Shown piece by piece: positions 34,949 through 48,425 of a stretch of 64,000 nt of DNA. The notes beneath the pieces are model-generated. The model was not told the DNA's origin and ran no database searches. It saw only the letters and a program-made list of their open reading frames with translations. The position numbers and the translations under genes were made by a program. Origin of the DNA: Gordionus sp. m RMFG-2023 (taxonomy: Eukaryota; Nematomorpha; Gordioida; Chordodea; Parachordodidae); contig NC_088776.1 in the NCBI RefSeq assembly GCF_954871325.1, positions 48,502,569-48,566,568 on the forward strand. Reading direction: 5' to 3'. Position 1 is the first letter of the stretch; the number at the start of each line of letters is the position of its first letter.

Positions 34949-35990
34949 CATAAGCGTAGCCAGGGGGGGGCAAGGGAAAATTTCTTACCCCCCTTCAGAA
35001 ATTTATCACTTTTTGTGAATACCATTTTAAGCTAATAAAAAATATCCCCCTTAGTCTTTCCCCCACTCCCTGACCCCCAAAAATGGGTGCATATAACAAA
35101 CAATAATTTGAAAGAAAGAATGTAAAAGTTAATATTTTTTTATAAAAATATTCATAATTTATACATTTTTGGAAAAAAGCATTTGTATATAAAAAAAGTG
35201 AACCAAAAATGCTTTTTAAGAAATTGAGATAAGTCTTAAGACAAAGGTGAAATGTATTATAATTATTAATAATAGATCCATAAAATTACTAAATAATATA
35301 ATAAATCAAATATAATTTTTTATAAAGTGAGTAATTTTAATTTATTTATCAAATATAATTATAAAACTATTGATTAAATTAAATTATAAATTAAATAAAA
35401 AATTAAAGGACAACAAACAGTGGAATATTATATGTCGTAGATTTACAGTATATCTAATAATATAAATTATCATATGACAATCAAGTAATTTTTACCAATA
35501 TAGCGAATTATATATTTCACAGAATATAAAATATTGATAAGGACATCAGAAAATATCTTTTAAGACATTGTGAAATAAATAATCTGAAAATTAATTTTTA
35601 ATATTTTATTTAAAATAATATAGATGGCGTTAAATAATTAAATGTAAATTGTTGCTATATTTATTATCAAGAGCATTTATTAGTAAAATTTGTTAAAATA
35701 TTAACTGTAATATATTCTCTAACTGTCAAATATGTCTGTAAAAGTGGAATTTTACCTAGTATTTTGTAACTAATTCTATATAATAAAGGAATATCAACTA
35801 TATGCCTACTTACTTTTTCTAAATAAATTTCTTACACTTGTTTGGAAATTATTACCATGCTTTTATATTAATGTATGTGCAAGTAATTTATTATATTTTA
35901 TATAAACTAATAAAAATATATTTCCTATTTGTTCCAGGCTATTTTTTAATTCCCCCCCCCCCTCTTAGGAAAATCCTGGATACGCCTATG
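34949..35990. mobile_element. 1.04 kb non-autonomous hAT-type element
   Basis: Ends CATAAGCGTAGCCAGG and CCTGGATACGCCTATG, flanked by perfect TCTTAGCC duplications (34941-34948 and 35991-35998). G and C runs adjoin the ends. No coding frame. The interior from about 35620 matches the 30276-32261 element. Confidence 0.92.
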
Positions 35991-36479
35991 TCTTAGCCTT
36001 TCATAAATTTGCTTTATTGATATTTAGCCAGATAAATATAAGTTAAATGTAATAGCCAAACATGTAAAGTAATATTAGTAGGGCCATCCGTTTGAGTTAA
36101 GCACATAATATTGCACCTATCGACCAACCTTCCTTTGCTATTTTATGTAATGAAATGAGTACCCAGCTTCATCCTCTGGTTTTATGTCTTCCTCTTCTAC
36201 ATTGTCACAACATCCTGTATCCGCTATAAGAGCATTTATAGCCCTTAAATCAATTATAAAACCCATTGGAGGCCTAGATGGCAAACATTATTCAAGATAT
36301 TTGTAAATCTTAATTTATTTGCTAAATGAAATCCTTTGTTTAAGATATAAACATCTTTTGCAATAAAACCATGGAATATGATATACCTGGACCTGTGCGG
36401 CATCTAATCTTAGAGGCACAACAAGTTCCTACCGAATTTTGTTTTGACATGGAGGATGCAAAATAGCAGCTCATTTTAG

Positions 36480-37110
36480 AAATTACCTTAATTTCATTAC
36501 TTTATGTAGAGTGATACGTAAGAGACTTTCAAAAACCCTTAACACTCTTTGTAGGAAAATTTTTATTTCTTTTTTTGATTTTACTTTCCCAAATGCAAGC
36601 TTGTTATGATTCCAAAACTACTTTTATGTTGTATCATTTAATTATTTTATTTAATCTTGGCACTGATTCCTTTATTTAATATTATTAAAAATCTAATCTT
36701 GATATGAATATATGGTTTTCATACGATATTACTTTATGAGGCGATTTACCTAATGTTAAGAGTGTGGTTCATTATAATGATTTCCTATCTTCTAGTAATG
36801 GACTATCTGTGAATAAAAGTAAATTCGAAATTAACTTCCTTTGACCTCAATTAATTATTATGATATTACTAAGGTTATTGAACGTAGTTGCTTCTCAGAG
36901 CTTGAGTAATATATCGGCGGATAATCTCAAATACTTTCAATAACATATTATAAGATTTTAGACGAGTTCATGCAAATCTAGATGAACAAAACATTATTTC
37001 CTAATCCTTATCAAAAAGTTTACTTTTACCCAAACTTATCTATGGGTTTAGATGTTATGCTGCCTATCTCAACTATCAAGACTTATTGATTGGGCTTAGA
37101 AGAAATACTA
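36480..37110 (+). pseudogene. Degenerate RT fragment of RLE-type LINE
   Basis: Near 36703-36835 the frame reads NLDMNIWFSYDITL, then GDLPNVKSVVHYNDFLSSSN and GLSVNKSKFEI. This resembles the palm motif (VWYLDDGTLGG...GLEVN..K.E) of the RT that accompanies the endonuclease domain seen at 674-1381. In-frame stops are frequent, and the catalytic YxDD is not preserved. Likely an old copy of the same or a related LINE family. Confidence 0.5.
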
Positions 37111-37189
37111 CATATCTATTTGGTAAGTCAAGAGATGACAAGTATGACTATAAATAATGAGGTTCAATATTCTTTAAAAAAATTGATGG

Positions 37190-38240
37190 GACAAGAGCAG
37201 GGTTGACAGATCCCCCCCCCCCCCCGTCAGTGGGAGACTCCCGCAATCAAAATTTAGTGATCTCAGTTGAAAATTAGCATTCTCACCTACGAAAATGGGT
37301 GAACTTGGATTTATATCTCCTCGTTAATTTTTCTATTTATCATACAGAGGCACCGAGTATATATAGTGAAACAACTCATTTCTTTACCAGTAACTAGTGT
37401 GGTTTAATAGCTAGTTTCACACGACCACGACCCTGGTTTTTGACCGAAAAGTGAACCAGAACCAATCCAACCAAATGGGTTGATCTAGTCGGCCGCATCC
37501 ATAGACCCGAGCACCGACATGACTAACCCAAAACCAACTTATTATAAAATTTTATTTTGAATATTTTACTCAATCATATTTTTATGTATAGTGGACGAAT
37601 ATTTCAATATTAGATTAGAATTATTTTGTGATTCCTTTTTAAAAAATTGTTCTCTTCTTATAATCTGAAAGTATAATTTTTATTTTAAACTAGCAACTCG
37701 AATCGCGAACTCGAGTTATCGGAAACCCAAATTAAAAACAAGAGGACGAGTAGTTCAATATTCACATAGAAATAATTATCGTATTAAAAAAAAGAATATA
37801 TTAGATTACTTTTTTTATAAAGCGTTTGATAAATATATTGTATAATTTTTACTTTACACTAAAAAATCGAAATAGAGGACGAGTAATTCAATTCCATATT
37901 AATTAAATAATTAACATCGAATTTGAAATAATTATTCTCTAAGACCGGGTAAAATATTTTATGGGAATTTATCGATTTTTAAATATATATATAGGAATTT
38001 ATCGATTTTTAAATATTTATAATTCATATATCATCAAAAAATGAGGGTAATATATATTTATTAATTAATAATTTTTGGGGTCTGTCTTAAAGTGGTAAAA
38101 ATTGGCTAAGACTCAAGCCGACTAGATGAGTTGGCTCAAGAGTTGGCATTGGTCAGCTCAGGATTTGGTTCTAGTCGTCCCAATAGTTGGTTCTATAGTT
38201 GGCTCGAGTTTAATTTTGAGCCAAAATATATTTATTTGTT
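37190..38240. other. AT-rich DNA with scattered GC-richer MITE-like blocks
   Basis: Includes a C run at about 37211-37224. Blocks at 37420-37540 (GACCGAAAAGTGAACCAGAA and so on) and 38090-38215 (AAGCCGACTAG, GTTGGCTC) look like subterminal repeats of a small DNA element. Ends could not be fixed. Confidence 0.35.
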
Positions 38241-39560
38241 ATTTATATATAATTCGCTAATGGATATTACGACAACAATTTTGCTTAATATATAATTTCA
38301 GGAACCTGTATTATATTTGAGTTTTGTGATATTCATATTTATCTATATTATAATTTTCCGATGTCCTCACTACGTCATCGTGATGTCATGTCATCGCTAC
38401 GTCATGTCATCGGTACGTATTTATTTTTATTTTTTTTATTTATTTATTTTATACAAACAGATTAATGGAATTTCGAGAATTGATGGTGTACACATACCTA
38501 ACATGGATTGAGAGATTTGAAAAATCGTCTTTGAATTGATAAAAACAATATTCCCTCAACTTTGTAAATATGAATGAAACTTTCTATTTCATTTTATCCT
38601 TTCTTTATTTTTTAGATTACCTTATCAATTTTCATCTCATATTATCAATTACATATTAATGAAATCTCTACAACATACTCAACTTGTAATTTTTGTCAGT
38701 ACTTACATTACAATTTTTTATACTCATATATTTCTTTCATAACCAATAATTAAGAAGATAACCAAGTATATTCAAATATTTAAATATTCTTATCCTAACC
38801 TATTTATAATCTCCAATCCGTATAAATAACTCTTTCTTTATTTTTTTCCCCTCCCTTAATGAATTTATTTATCACTAAATTTTATCATCTCATTCGTTTC
38901 TTTTATAATAATTTATACCTTCTTTTTTCCCCCCTTTTTAATCTTATTTTTTAATTACCTTACAATTAATTAATCTTAATACAATTACATTCATCATGTT
39001 ATTTTTTAACTTTTAGAATATCATAATAGGCTTGATAAGTCCCCCAAAAATTTTTTTTGATGATAGCCCTCCAACTACTAGAAATATGCATCTAATATTG
39101 ACCCATCTACCGGTTTTACATTATTTTAATGTTTGCTTAATTTCAACAATAGTTTATTTATATTTTTGCCTGATATCTTTATTTGTCTAGGCTAACCCTA
39201 ATCCCTCAAATTGCTACAAAACATGATGAATCTATTATTAAAGATAAGCAAAGAAAATAATGACTATTAAACAAACGCCTTATCCGTTCTAGAGTTACTG
39301 GTAGACAAAATAATAAAGAACTACGCTTGAAATGAACTCATCTGGAGGTTTATTTTGTTTTTTTATCTTATGTTTTATATCTATGTTTATTTTATTTTCA
39401 CCCAGTTCTCCAAATTATACTACCACCACTACCACAATCCCTATGCTTCCGCCTATTTTTTAACAAATATAAACATTTAATTTTGTACTATCATTCACTT
39501 CACTAGGAGTTAATATAAATATTACTTTATCCAATTCTCTGAGAAACTTTCATGAATATT
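38241..39560. other. AT-rich DNA, nothing recognised
   Basis: A short direct repeat of ATGTCATGTCATCG(C/G)TACG near 38381-38417 is the only pattern noted. Confidence 0.4.
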
Positions 39561-39568
39561 TAGAGGAA

Positions 39569-39950
39569 TGTTCAAACTTGAATGTACAGTACGACCAATT
39601 TCATCAACTTTATTAATGAAAATATGCAGTAGTTTTGTCGTGGCCTTTAAAACAATACTTATATCTGTTTTATGGTTGAGTTAACATTGTCGTTCCTGAT
39701 TCTATTTTATAAGGGGATACCAATGCTGACATTGACAGAAATATCGTTTTGCATGTTCAAACTTGAATGTACAGTATATGGCCAATTTCATCAACTTTAT
39801 TAATGGAAATATATGCAGTAGTTCTGTCGTGGCCGTTATAACAATACTTACGACCGTTTTGTGGTTGAGTTAACATTGTCGTTCATGATTCTATTTTAGG
39901 GGGGATATCAATGCTGACATTGACAGAAATATCGTTTTGCGTTCTTCTTT
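39569..39950. repeat. Direct tandem duplication, about 187 bp unit
   Basis: The block starting TTGAATGTACAGTA (39578) recurs at 39761. The following AATTTCATCAACTTTATTAA, GTTGAGTTAACATTGTCGTT and TGACATTGACAGAAATATCG are repeated in the same order with few differences. Function unknown. Confidence 0.8.
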
Positions 39951-40149
39951 TACCAGTATCCCAAGGCATATCATCTTTATCAGGACTTAATGTGTTTTGT
40001 ACACTGCTTAGTTCGTCATCACTTTCATCTACAACCCTAAATGATATAAAATCATACATTAATTATTTCCTCTCCAAACGACCGCCCAGATTTATTTTGT
40101 TCGTTTTTCCATCAAAAATTAAAATGTCAACAAGGATTTGCTCTTAATT

Positions 40150-42500
40150 TTATCAAATACATAATAAATAATCCTCATTATTTTAAAAAAAAATTATCCT
40201 AAATTTATATGTCAATAAAAAAAAATATCTTAAAAAATATATAAATAATTTGCATATAAGTTTCATTAGTGTTTAATGGCATTTTTGTAATTTAAATAGA
40301 CAGCATTTTTTTTTTACTTAACATAAAAAAATATATATCCCTTATCAAATTATTTGACAAATAATTTCAGAAATGCAAGACATACATTAAATTTATATGA
40401 AAAACAACAATAACCCTATATAATAAACAACATATTTTTTAGATATAATTTTAATTAATCATATTACAAAAAAAGTATAAAAGTCGGTTATTTTTATTTT
40501 ATTTCATAATTCTCTAATAAGTGGTTGCCCAGGCCTTCCCAGTTTCTCTTAATACGGAATTTACATGTTTTTTTCCCATATTAGACTAATTGGTAAATCA
40601 GATATTTCCCGTTCATGTGATGATATTAAAAATTTAACTATTTCCGAGGCGGGAAAAAATTTTCAAAATTATAATGGGTAGGACTGGGCTTGGAACTTCA
40701 AAATTAATATTAGCTTGCACCTGACTTGGTTATATCTTTTACAAATTATCAAGGGTTGGGCTGGGCTTGATAAACTTTTTTAAAATTATAAGATCTTGGA
40801 TACTTCCTAATTTTGTAAGCTTGAACCTGGCATGACATCTATCGTAAAAAATGAATAAAAATCTCATTCCCCGTCATTTTTGACAGGCTTTCTACTAGTT
40901 TATATAAGATTTTGAATTGAATTCGTTATTAATATCTGTGAATAATTATATGTTGTCTTAGAATAAATCAAATATATTTAATGAAATTGTTACAAAGTTG
41001 AGGAAAAAAACTCGAAAAAAAAACTCAGGAAAAATAACTGACGTAAAAAACTTCAGGAAAAAAATCTCAAGAAAAAAAACTGCCGGGAAAAATCTGCGGA
41101 ATAACTTAAAATTAAAAAAAATGGAAATCTTTATTAAACACTATTTAAATGGCAAGTGTATTATATATTAATACATATTTCATTCACTCATTTATACATT
41201 CATTTCTCTATTCAGTCATTCCTTAAAAGAAAAAAGGAGTAAATTTTAAATCGGCAGGTTTATTTTCCTTAAGATTTTTTTCTGCAGTTTTTTACAGTTT
41301 TTTACCTATCAGGTTATTTCCCGCAATATTTTTTAAATTGAGCTTTGCTTTTTTTTTCACAATCTTTTTTCCCGATTACCCTAAAAAAACCTAGCATAAA
41401 TATGAATATTTAAGACTATCAGAGAAATTCAGAGTAATCGATACAATGAATTATGTAATTTGTCTTGTATTATATTAGCAGTGCCGGCTAATCAAATTTG
41501 TGTGAAAATATGTTTATCAATAATTAAATTTATACTATCTCCTTAAAGAATGTAATTTGAGTGAGATGAATAAATAATTTTAAGTAAATAAATATTGTTC
41601 AATATTAAAACTAATATAATAACTGAAAATTATTTGTTATATTTTTAAATTAAATATTACATGATGTGCGTGCAATTAATAAATATGAATGTTTGTTTTA
41701 TGTAAGTGTTTTTTAATTTAATTTAATGTGCTTCCCTACATACAAAATTTGAGTTAAGGTTTGTATACAGTGTTTAAACCGGTTTTTAGAGGTTCTGATA
41801 TTTTTATTTTTACGAACCTTAACCTTGAACTATTATTCTTCTGAACCTGAACCCATCCGATATTCGTTTCGCTTCGGGTTCTTGGTTTTTGGAAGTAAAA
41901 TGCCCAATTAATTAATAAGCTATCATTTTGTTAATAAAATATTTCATAATTTTTATTTCATGATAATGCCAAAATAGTATTATTAAAAAATATTAATTTT
42001 TGTAAGGGGCACGCCATGCTCCCCTTCACAACGACAACCCTTCTAGTAACCTGTCCGACCCAGCATATCAAGGATTGGTATTCGACAAAATAAATGGAGT
42101 GCATCTCTGATACTATATTAGTCATGAATGGGTTCCTTTTTTTAATCTTTAATATATTTTTGTTTACGCACAATAATTTTGTTTTGTAAGAATGGCGCGA
42201 GAATTTGGCTACATTAATTATAAGACTTATGGTGGGTCTTGTTATATTATTTTGAAGTATTATATATATCAATATTATCTTAATTATTATTGTATTATTA
42301 TTTAATTGTATTTACTGTATAATAAGGGTAAAAATTGTCATTATTTTTATTTGTTCCCTAGAAAATAAAATTTCGTCCTAGAAAATAAAACTTTGTCTTA
42401 GAAAATAAAACAAAAGTGTAGAGTGGTTACTAAAGAAAAGTATTCATAAAGGAATAAGGTAAAAATAATAATAATTATTGTCTTAAATATTAATATAATC
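40150..42500. other. AT-rich DNA with small repeats
   Basis: Between 40980 and 41400 an (A)n-CTC/GG stretch and a T-rich counterpart look weakly inverted. At 42352-42412 the motif CCTAGAAAATAAAA is present three times. No gene supported. Confidence 0.35.
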
Positions 42501-42506
42501 TGCACT

Positions 42507-44815
42507 AGTGATGGGCGCTGGCCGTGAAATTACGCGCGACCCATCTATTACGGTTGGTCACGGCATGAGTATGAATAAATTTTAAATTATAAGGCGTAAC
42601 AGGGCTTGATGGGCCTACGCAAAATTTTTTCCGGGCGTGTTCGGGTGTGAACATAAATTTCCCTTGAATCAAGGAAATTTTAATTTTTAAAATTGTTTTT
42701 TTAATAAATATAAATTTGCAATTTAATATTTATAATATATATTTTCTAATTTAATTTAGTTCTTTTTTTTAAAAAAAAATAATTTTTGAAAACAAAAAAT
42801 CTTCCTCATTTTATGAACATCCGCTGTCATGCCGCCAATTCAGTTTCTTTTTATGTTTAGGTGTTTAAAATTTATACAAATCAAATTTCTTAAGCTTATT
42901 TACATATGTATGTTGATCTACTTTCAAGTTTGTTATTATTATATATTATCAGTTTATTAAGACATAAATGTGCCTTAAATACAAAAAATCTTTCTAATCA
43001 GACAATATATAATATACTTAAAAGACAAATGTCAGACATATCAAAAGCAGTTTTACACAAAAGTCAGTTATATTTTATTTGTAAAGACCTTCGACCTTTA
43101 AATGCTAGAAAGTGAAAGATTTTACAAGCTAGGCCAAGAGTTAATAAATGTTGGTGTTACATATGGACAACAATATAAAAGATATACTTAGCTGAAAAAC
43201 TTTCATGAATACTATAGCTCCAAAAATATATGATGAAATTAAAATTAAGAATAAAAACATGATCAATAATAATTACTTGTTTTTATCCTCCATTTTTGGA
43301 TGGATGACTATAAAATTTAAAGTTTTTAAACCATTACAGGACATATCATCAATAATGATTTTGAGTTAAAAACATTTTTTTTGGCCAAAAGGGAAATGGA
43401 TGAAAAAAAACGTCAATATTAAAAGTGTAGTCTATTCAATTTTAGAAGAATATATAGGTAGAAAATTATTTAAATAAATGTATAGTTGTGAGTGATAACG
43501 GAGCAAATCTTATAAGTGCATTCAAAGATGACGAAAGGCTAGTAAATGCCATATATTAAATAATATTATGAATTATATTTTTATCAATTGTTTACCTGAA
43601 ATAAGCTTAAATATAAAAGGTGTAAAAAAACTAGTATGATATTTTAAACAATTTTCAGTTAATAGCAAGCTAAGCCACACCCAACAGGATGTAATAACGA
43701 GATAGAACTTTGTATATATCATGATACAAAGTTTCTTAAAATCATATTTTAAAATTATGGTGTACTTGCTTAGAAGGCAAGAATTGAATTGATTGGCATT
43801 GATATTAACATCATACGCTAGTTAGATAAATTTTTATCAATATTTAAAGAATGCTCTATAATCTGAGCGCAGATTCTCGTCCCACAATAAATGAAGTTTA
43901 TCTATGGAAACAAAAATTAGTAAAATTTTGTTAACCTTCTGACCGTGATACAATAATAATCAATACCTTGAAAAACAAAACAAGATTTCTTTTAAAAGAA
44001 AGATTTATTATGCAGCCACTACATAAAGTAGGCTTAATTCTAGATCCGAATTTCAAAAGTCTTAAGTTATTAATAGAAGAAGAAAAAGAAGATATATATA
44101 TAAAACAACTTTAAAAATGTTAAATGAAATAAAATTAGACGATATGCATAAGTCAATGCCAACTATCATTTATAACTTTCCTAATTCATCCCACACTCAT
44201 AAAAAACCATATATTTAAAATGAAATATTTAAAGAATTTCTAGATGATTCTGATGATGCATCAACATCTACCGATAAAAGCTGTGTGGATGAGCTTAAAA
44301 GATTCATCACTCATAAAATAAATAACAATGACAATATTTTGAAGTTTTGTAAGCAGGTAAATTCATTTCCTTTTTGGAGAAAATTAGCGAGTAAAGTTTT
44401 GTCAGCTCTGGCAAGTTCGACTTCTAGTGAAAGGTTATTTTCTGTAGCCAATCGCTTATTAGAGGAAAAGCGTACACAATTGAAATAAAAAAAACATGGA
44501 GACTCTTCTTTTTTTAAATAAAAATTCCCATTTATAAATTGTAATCATTTTTTTCTCTTAATATAGATTAAACAATTAGAAAAATTAATTGTATAAATTC
44601 AAAAAAATGTAAAATTATAGCAATAAAATTTTGTAAAATTTAAAAACACCGTAAAATTTTCGGGCGTGAATCAAAATACTGCCTTTTGTGAGCGAGCGGG
44701 TCAGGTCAAATTTTTTTTAGTGGTAGGCGTAAATGGGCGTGAATTACTTATTGCCACCGTGAGCGGGGGGGGGGAGATGGCATGAATAAAAAATTAGGTC
44801 AGCGCCCACCTCAAA
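42507..44815 (+). mobile_element. hAT transposon, 2.3 kb, decayed
   Basis: The left end AGTGATGGGCGCTGG and right end CAGCGCCCACCTC.. are imperfect complements of the canonical hAT CAGNGRTGGGCGC terminus. Flanks TCTGCACT and TCGGCACA match at six of eight bases, consistent with an eroded 8-bp duplication. Subterminal GGGCGTG motifs occur at both ends (near 42635, 44660 and 44735). Confidence 0.85.
42906..44488 (+). pseudogene. Degenerate hAT transposase
   Basis: An N-terminal block near 42990-43115 (QTIYNILKRQMSDISKAVLH followed by FICKDLRPLNA) matches the hAT region before the catalytic core. At 44285-44488 the C-terminal dimerisation domain is open: FPFWRKLASKVLSALASSTS then SERLFSVANRLLEEKRTQL. 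Between them the frame is broken repeatedly. Plus strand, inside the 42507-44815 element. Confidence 0.8.
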
Positions 44816-45725
44816 TCGGCACAACCAATTGGAAAAATATTTACATTCAGAAGAGAGGGGAAGGGTGAAAGGGTCTAATTTTTATAGCCTTAAAATGATA
44901 TTGACGAAAACTAATGATTTCCCTTCCCTCCCTCACCTTGGCTATGCTTATATTGCCAAAAATATGGCCCAAAAATGATTATAATATATTATAAATTTTT
45001 CTCATAAGTAAATTTTTTAAAAGACTTTCACAGTTCCTACTTCAATCTTATTTAAAATTTATATCTATTATTTTATAATATTATGTATATGTGTATTTAA
45101 TTATTTATATTTTTATTATTATACTTTTATTTATAAATAAAAAAATTTTGCTGACTTTTTAACAATTTTTTTTTTTCTAAATTTTATTTTATTTTAGATA
45201 ATCTACAATTAATTTTAATTTGTTTTGCGAAATTAATCAATATTTAATTCCAAATTCTGATAGAAAAGGTAAAAAAATATTTTATCCATTTAATTTTTAA
45301 ACTGGGATCTGGAACATAATTTTTTTTTCCACATGGTTTTGTGAGTTCCGGTTAATTAATTATATATATTATTAAATAAATTATTTTATCTCTTCTTTGA
45401 CTTACAGATCTGGTCCAGAACTCAACAGAAGCTTTAAAATCCTAAAATTTTAAAAATTTGGACTTCAATATATAAAAAAAAGATATAAACCCCGGTCAGA
45501 TTAATTAATCTAAACCAATTAACCAATTGGAAAATATATAATGGATTGTTTAATATATTCATTTACTAGTATATTTTCAATTTTCTTTTGAAATAATCAG
45601 GCCTGGGCCTTTAAAATTGACTCATTCTAAATAATTTTGGCTGTATTATGTAAATGATTGGAAAATTGAAAGTAGGTTAATGTTCGATACTTCCATAGGG
45701 AGTGTTCCAATCGATATTTTATTTA
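44816..45725. other. AT-rich DNA, nothing recognised
   Basis: A purine-rich block at 44850-44875 and a pyrimidine-rich block at 44921-44945 may be the two ends of a small element; not demonstrable. Confidence 0.35.
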
Positions 45726-45726
45726 T

Positions 45727-45810
45727 CAAGAAGGTCACATTTGGTTTGCCGCATGCCTAACCTATGCATCTGGGTTCGAATCCAGCAAGGGCCTTTTCTG
45801 AAGCCAATTT
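45727..45810 (+). mobile_element. tRNA-like SINE head or tRNA relic
   Basis: Contains a perfect T-arm-like CTGG-GTTCGAATC-CAG with B box GGTTCGAATCC, preceded by a possible anticodon stem GCATG-CCTAACC-TATGC. The canonical U33 is missing in that loop, and acceptor pairing is poor, so a functional tRNA is unlikely. Confidence 0.4.
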
Positions 45811-45819
45811 GATGTGTTC

Positions 45820-45980
45820 TAGTGTTGTTAAACGGCCCGATTTGGGTCGATTTTTAAAAACGGCTCTTAAGCCTCAAGATTTGGCAAATAGAGGTTCAAA
45901 CCTTTGCCAGTTATGAGCAAAATCTCTATAATAGGGCCGCTTATAAAAATCGTCACAAATCGGGCCACTTAATCTAACTG
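45820..45980. mobile_element. Short hAT-type MITE
   Basis: Ends TAGTGTTGTTAAACGGCCCG and, inverted, CGGGCCACTTAATCTAACTG share ATTTG/GGCCCGA cores. The left terminus equals that of the 14706 hAT element. Flanking 8-mers agree only partly. 161 bp, non-coding. Confidence 0.6.
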
Positions 45981-46829
45981 AGTGGTTCCGTCCTGGAGGG
46001 AGTATATAGAATATCGGAGGCAATTGCGTGATTCTATCTCTCAATGTATCTTAAAATATATATTTTATTTCATTTGATTTAGCAAATTATGTTATATTTA
46101 TAAAATTGCTATAAGTCGACTTGGCAGTATTTAACATTTACCTTGAAAATGAGAAGAAAGTGACTGTTATCATGTATTTTGATTGGAATAATTAATATTT
46201 ATTAAAATCAGGCCCGGATAGCGTTTACACTAGGATATGATTTTATTTTGAAAAAAATTTATTATTTGTATAAAATAAATGATCTTATCAGGATTGAGTA
46301 TGTATTATTATTAGTAGGGGAGACTGTGCGGTTTTCAGAGTACTCAACCCTAATGGTTGACTATATTTTTTTTAATATCGAAACATATAGAACCATAATA
46401 CTTTTTAATTGCTGTAATTCATCAAAAATAAAATAATAATACAGGTTTTAATTATCCAATAACTATCATATATAAAAGATTAAATCCATTTTGCTTCACA
46501 GCTGTTAGCATTCCCTTCCATTACAAACGATCCGGGATAGAAATCACCTTAATGACTTGACCTTTATGGCTTTGATCATTCTTATATCTTTATTATACTT
46601 ATCAAATAATTTTTGAGGAAGGGTGTATTAATTCGAGAAGAAAAGTAAAAGTGACAATATAGTGATTGTATATAATATTTGTGTATTTGTATAAATAAGC
46701 ATTGGCCGATGAATTGTTCTACAGTTATGTCGGTTTTCTTCCGTAGGATTTTTTGATTGTTGCTAATTTAACCATTAGGTTCGTCGGAATGTATTGATAT
46801 TTGTTCTATGTTCGATGTTTTGGTTGCTG

Positions 46830-48425
46830 GTGTTGATACCTTAAGATTAACGTGGGAGTGTTGATTGTTTCCGTTCCGAAAAGCGAGTGTTGATCCAAGG
46901 AGTTTTCGTCGGTAGGGATCCACTTGATGTTTTTATTTACTGTGGTAAAGTTAGGTAACCCAAGCTTTCTAAGGATATGTGTTATTACATATTCTATAAA
47001 CGGGGATCACGAACCTCCTTTCCTGTAGATATAGTTTGCCACTGCAGAGTCCAAAAAGATGACGAGAGGTACCCCGTCTTTGACGATAGGTAATAGGGCT
47101 CCCATTCCTACTACGAGTATTTCTTTTGCGTTGATATGCAAGATGGCGTATATAGGTATATTTAACATGAGGTCTGATTCTTGGTACGCGAAGAGTTTAT
47201 CAATACTCCAGAAGGAGATCCCTATATGCGAGTCAGACGCAATGATTTTCCGAATATCGTATGCTGATTGGGGCTTGTAGGGCTTCCACGATGATCTGGG
47301 CCTTGAAAGGCTACGTAGGTATCCACTACAGGGGTGAGCCCGGAGTTTTTCATGGTAATGTAGTATGACGAAAAGAGTCGCGACATAATAGTAATGGTGT
47401 AAGAGAAGTGGTTAACGACACCTACCCTTGCTAGTAACAACTTATATTCAGATGTTGGTATAAATGGCATCTGAATATTTAAAGGCAATTATTATTAGCC
47501 GTTAGCTTTTTAGTTTGTAGATCGATAGAGATACCCAGGTAAGTGATGCGGAGTTGAGTCCAATATTGATTTTTCGATTGCCAGTTCCAGTCCCCAACTG
47601 TCCAGGGTACATCTGAGGGATCTTGTGGGGACCATTTAACGTCGAACTCACTGTCCGCATATATCAATATGTCATCCAGGTAAACATTGTAGTTGGCCTT
47701 TCTGACTGTCTTGGCACATGCGTCCAATATTATCTATTGTAGGAAATATGGGCTAAAAGATGCTCCCATTGGGACCACTGTGTACCTGTATGTCTGTCCC
47801 TCAAATCGTAGTCCGAAGAAACCTCTAACATGGTGCGATAGTGGTATTGAGTTTTCGGGACCTCATTGAGATGGATTTAACGCGAACGGATACTTGAGCA
47901 AATTATTCGACGTCTCGGAAAAGTCGCTGATAACCTTTGTGGATTCTTTCGATTTGGGAATGATGCAAAGTAGGGAGCAATATTGGTCAGTGTTTCCCAG
48001 TTCTATGATGTTTTTGACCAGTAATTGGGTAATTATTGAACGTTATCTGCTGGCAAGCGCATGGCGATGCCTTAATAATATTTTCTTTTCAGAATCTTTG
48101 CATGGTCTAGTCTGAGCCTAAATCCCCTGGAAGCAACTACGCGGTAAAGTTAGATATCAGCGGCCCGACAGTTAGCCTGCCCATTGCTATTTTTAGAGGG
48201 ATAACTGGCGAGATCAGCATCTATGTAGATCCTCTGTCCTCCACGGCTACCAGTGGGGATGTCGTTCATTGTCTGGAAAGCTGTTGATCCCACCTGGGGC
48301 CCACCAGAATCGTTATAAACTCCAAAGAGCGTACTCTCCAGAGATTTCACAATAGATGTTTCCTCTTCCGAGCTAATGTTGCTAACGGAAAACCAAGATG
48401 TTGTAGACGGTCTATTAGCCATTCC
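46830..48425 (-). mobile_element. Fossil retroelement, probably DIRS/tyrosine-recombinase type
   Basis: Minus strand. An N-terminal segment lies at 48150-48422. RT includes YRYTVVPMGASFSPYFLQ near 47750-47790 and NVYLDDILIYADSEFD near 47650-47690, followed by ITYLGISID, then an RNase H-like block with GGS...PFIEYVITHILRKL near 46960-47020. The SP..F / YLDD / LGxxID / GG-type RNase H combination resembles DIRS-like elements more than Ty3/gypsy. It is broken in several places. No terminal repeats were recognised. Confidence 0.5.

Noticed and set aside
41958-42272. 104-residue minus-strand open frame
   Set aside because: No recognisable domain, no context and a chance-level length; not enough to call a gene.
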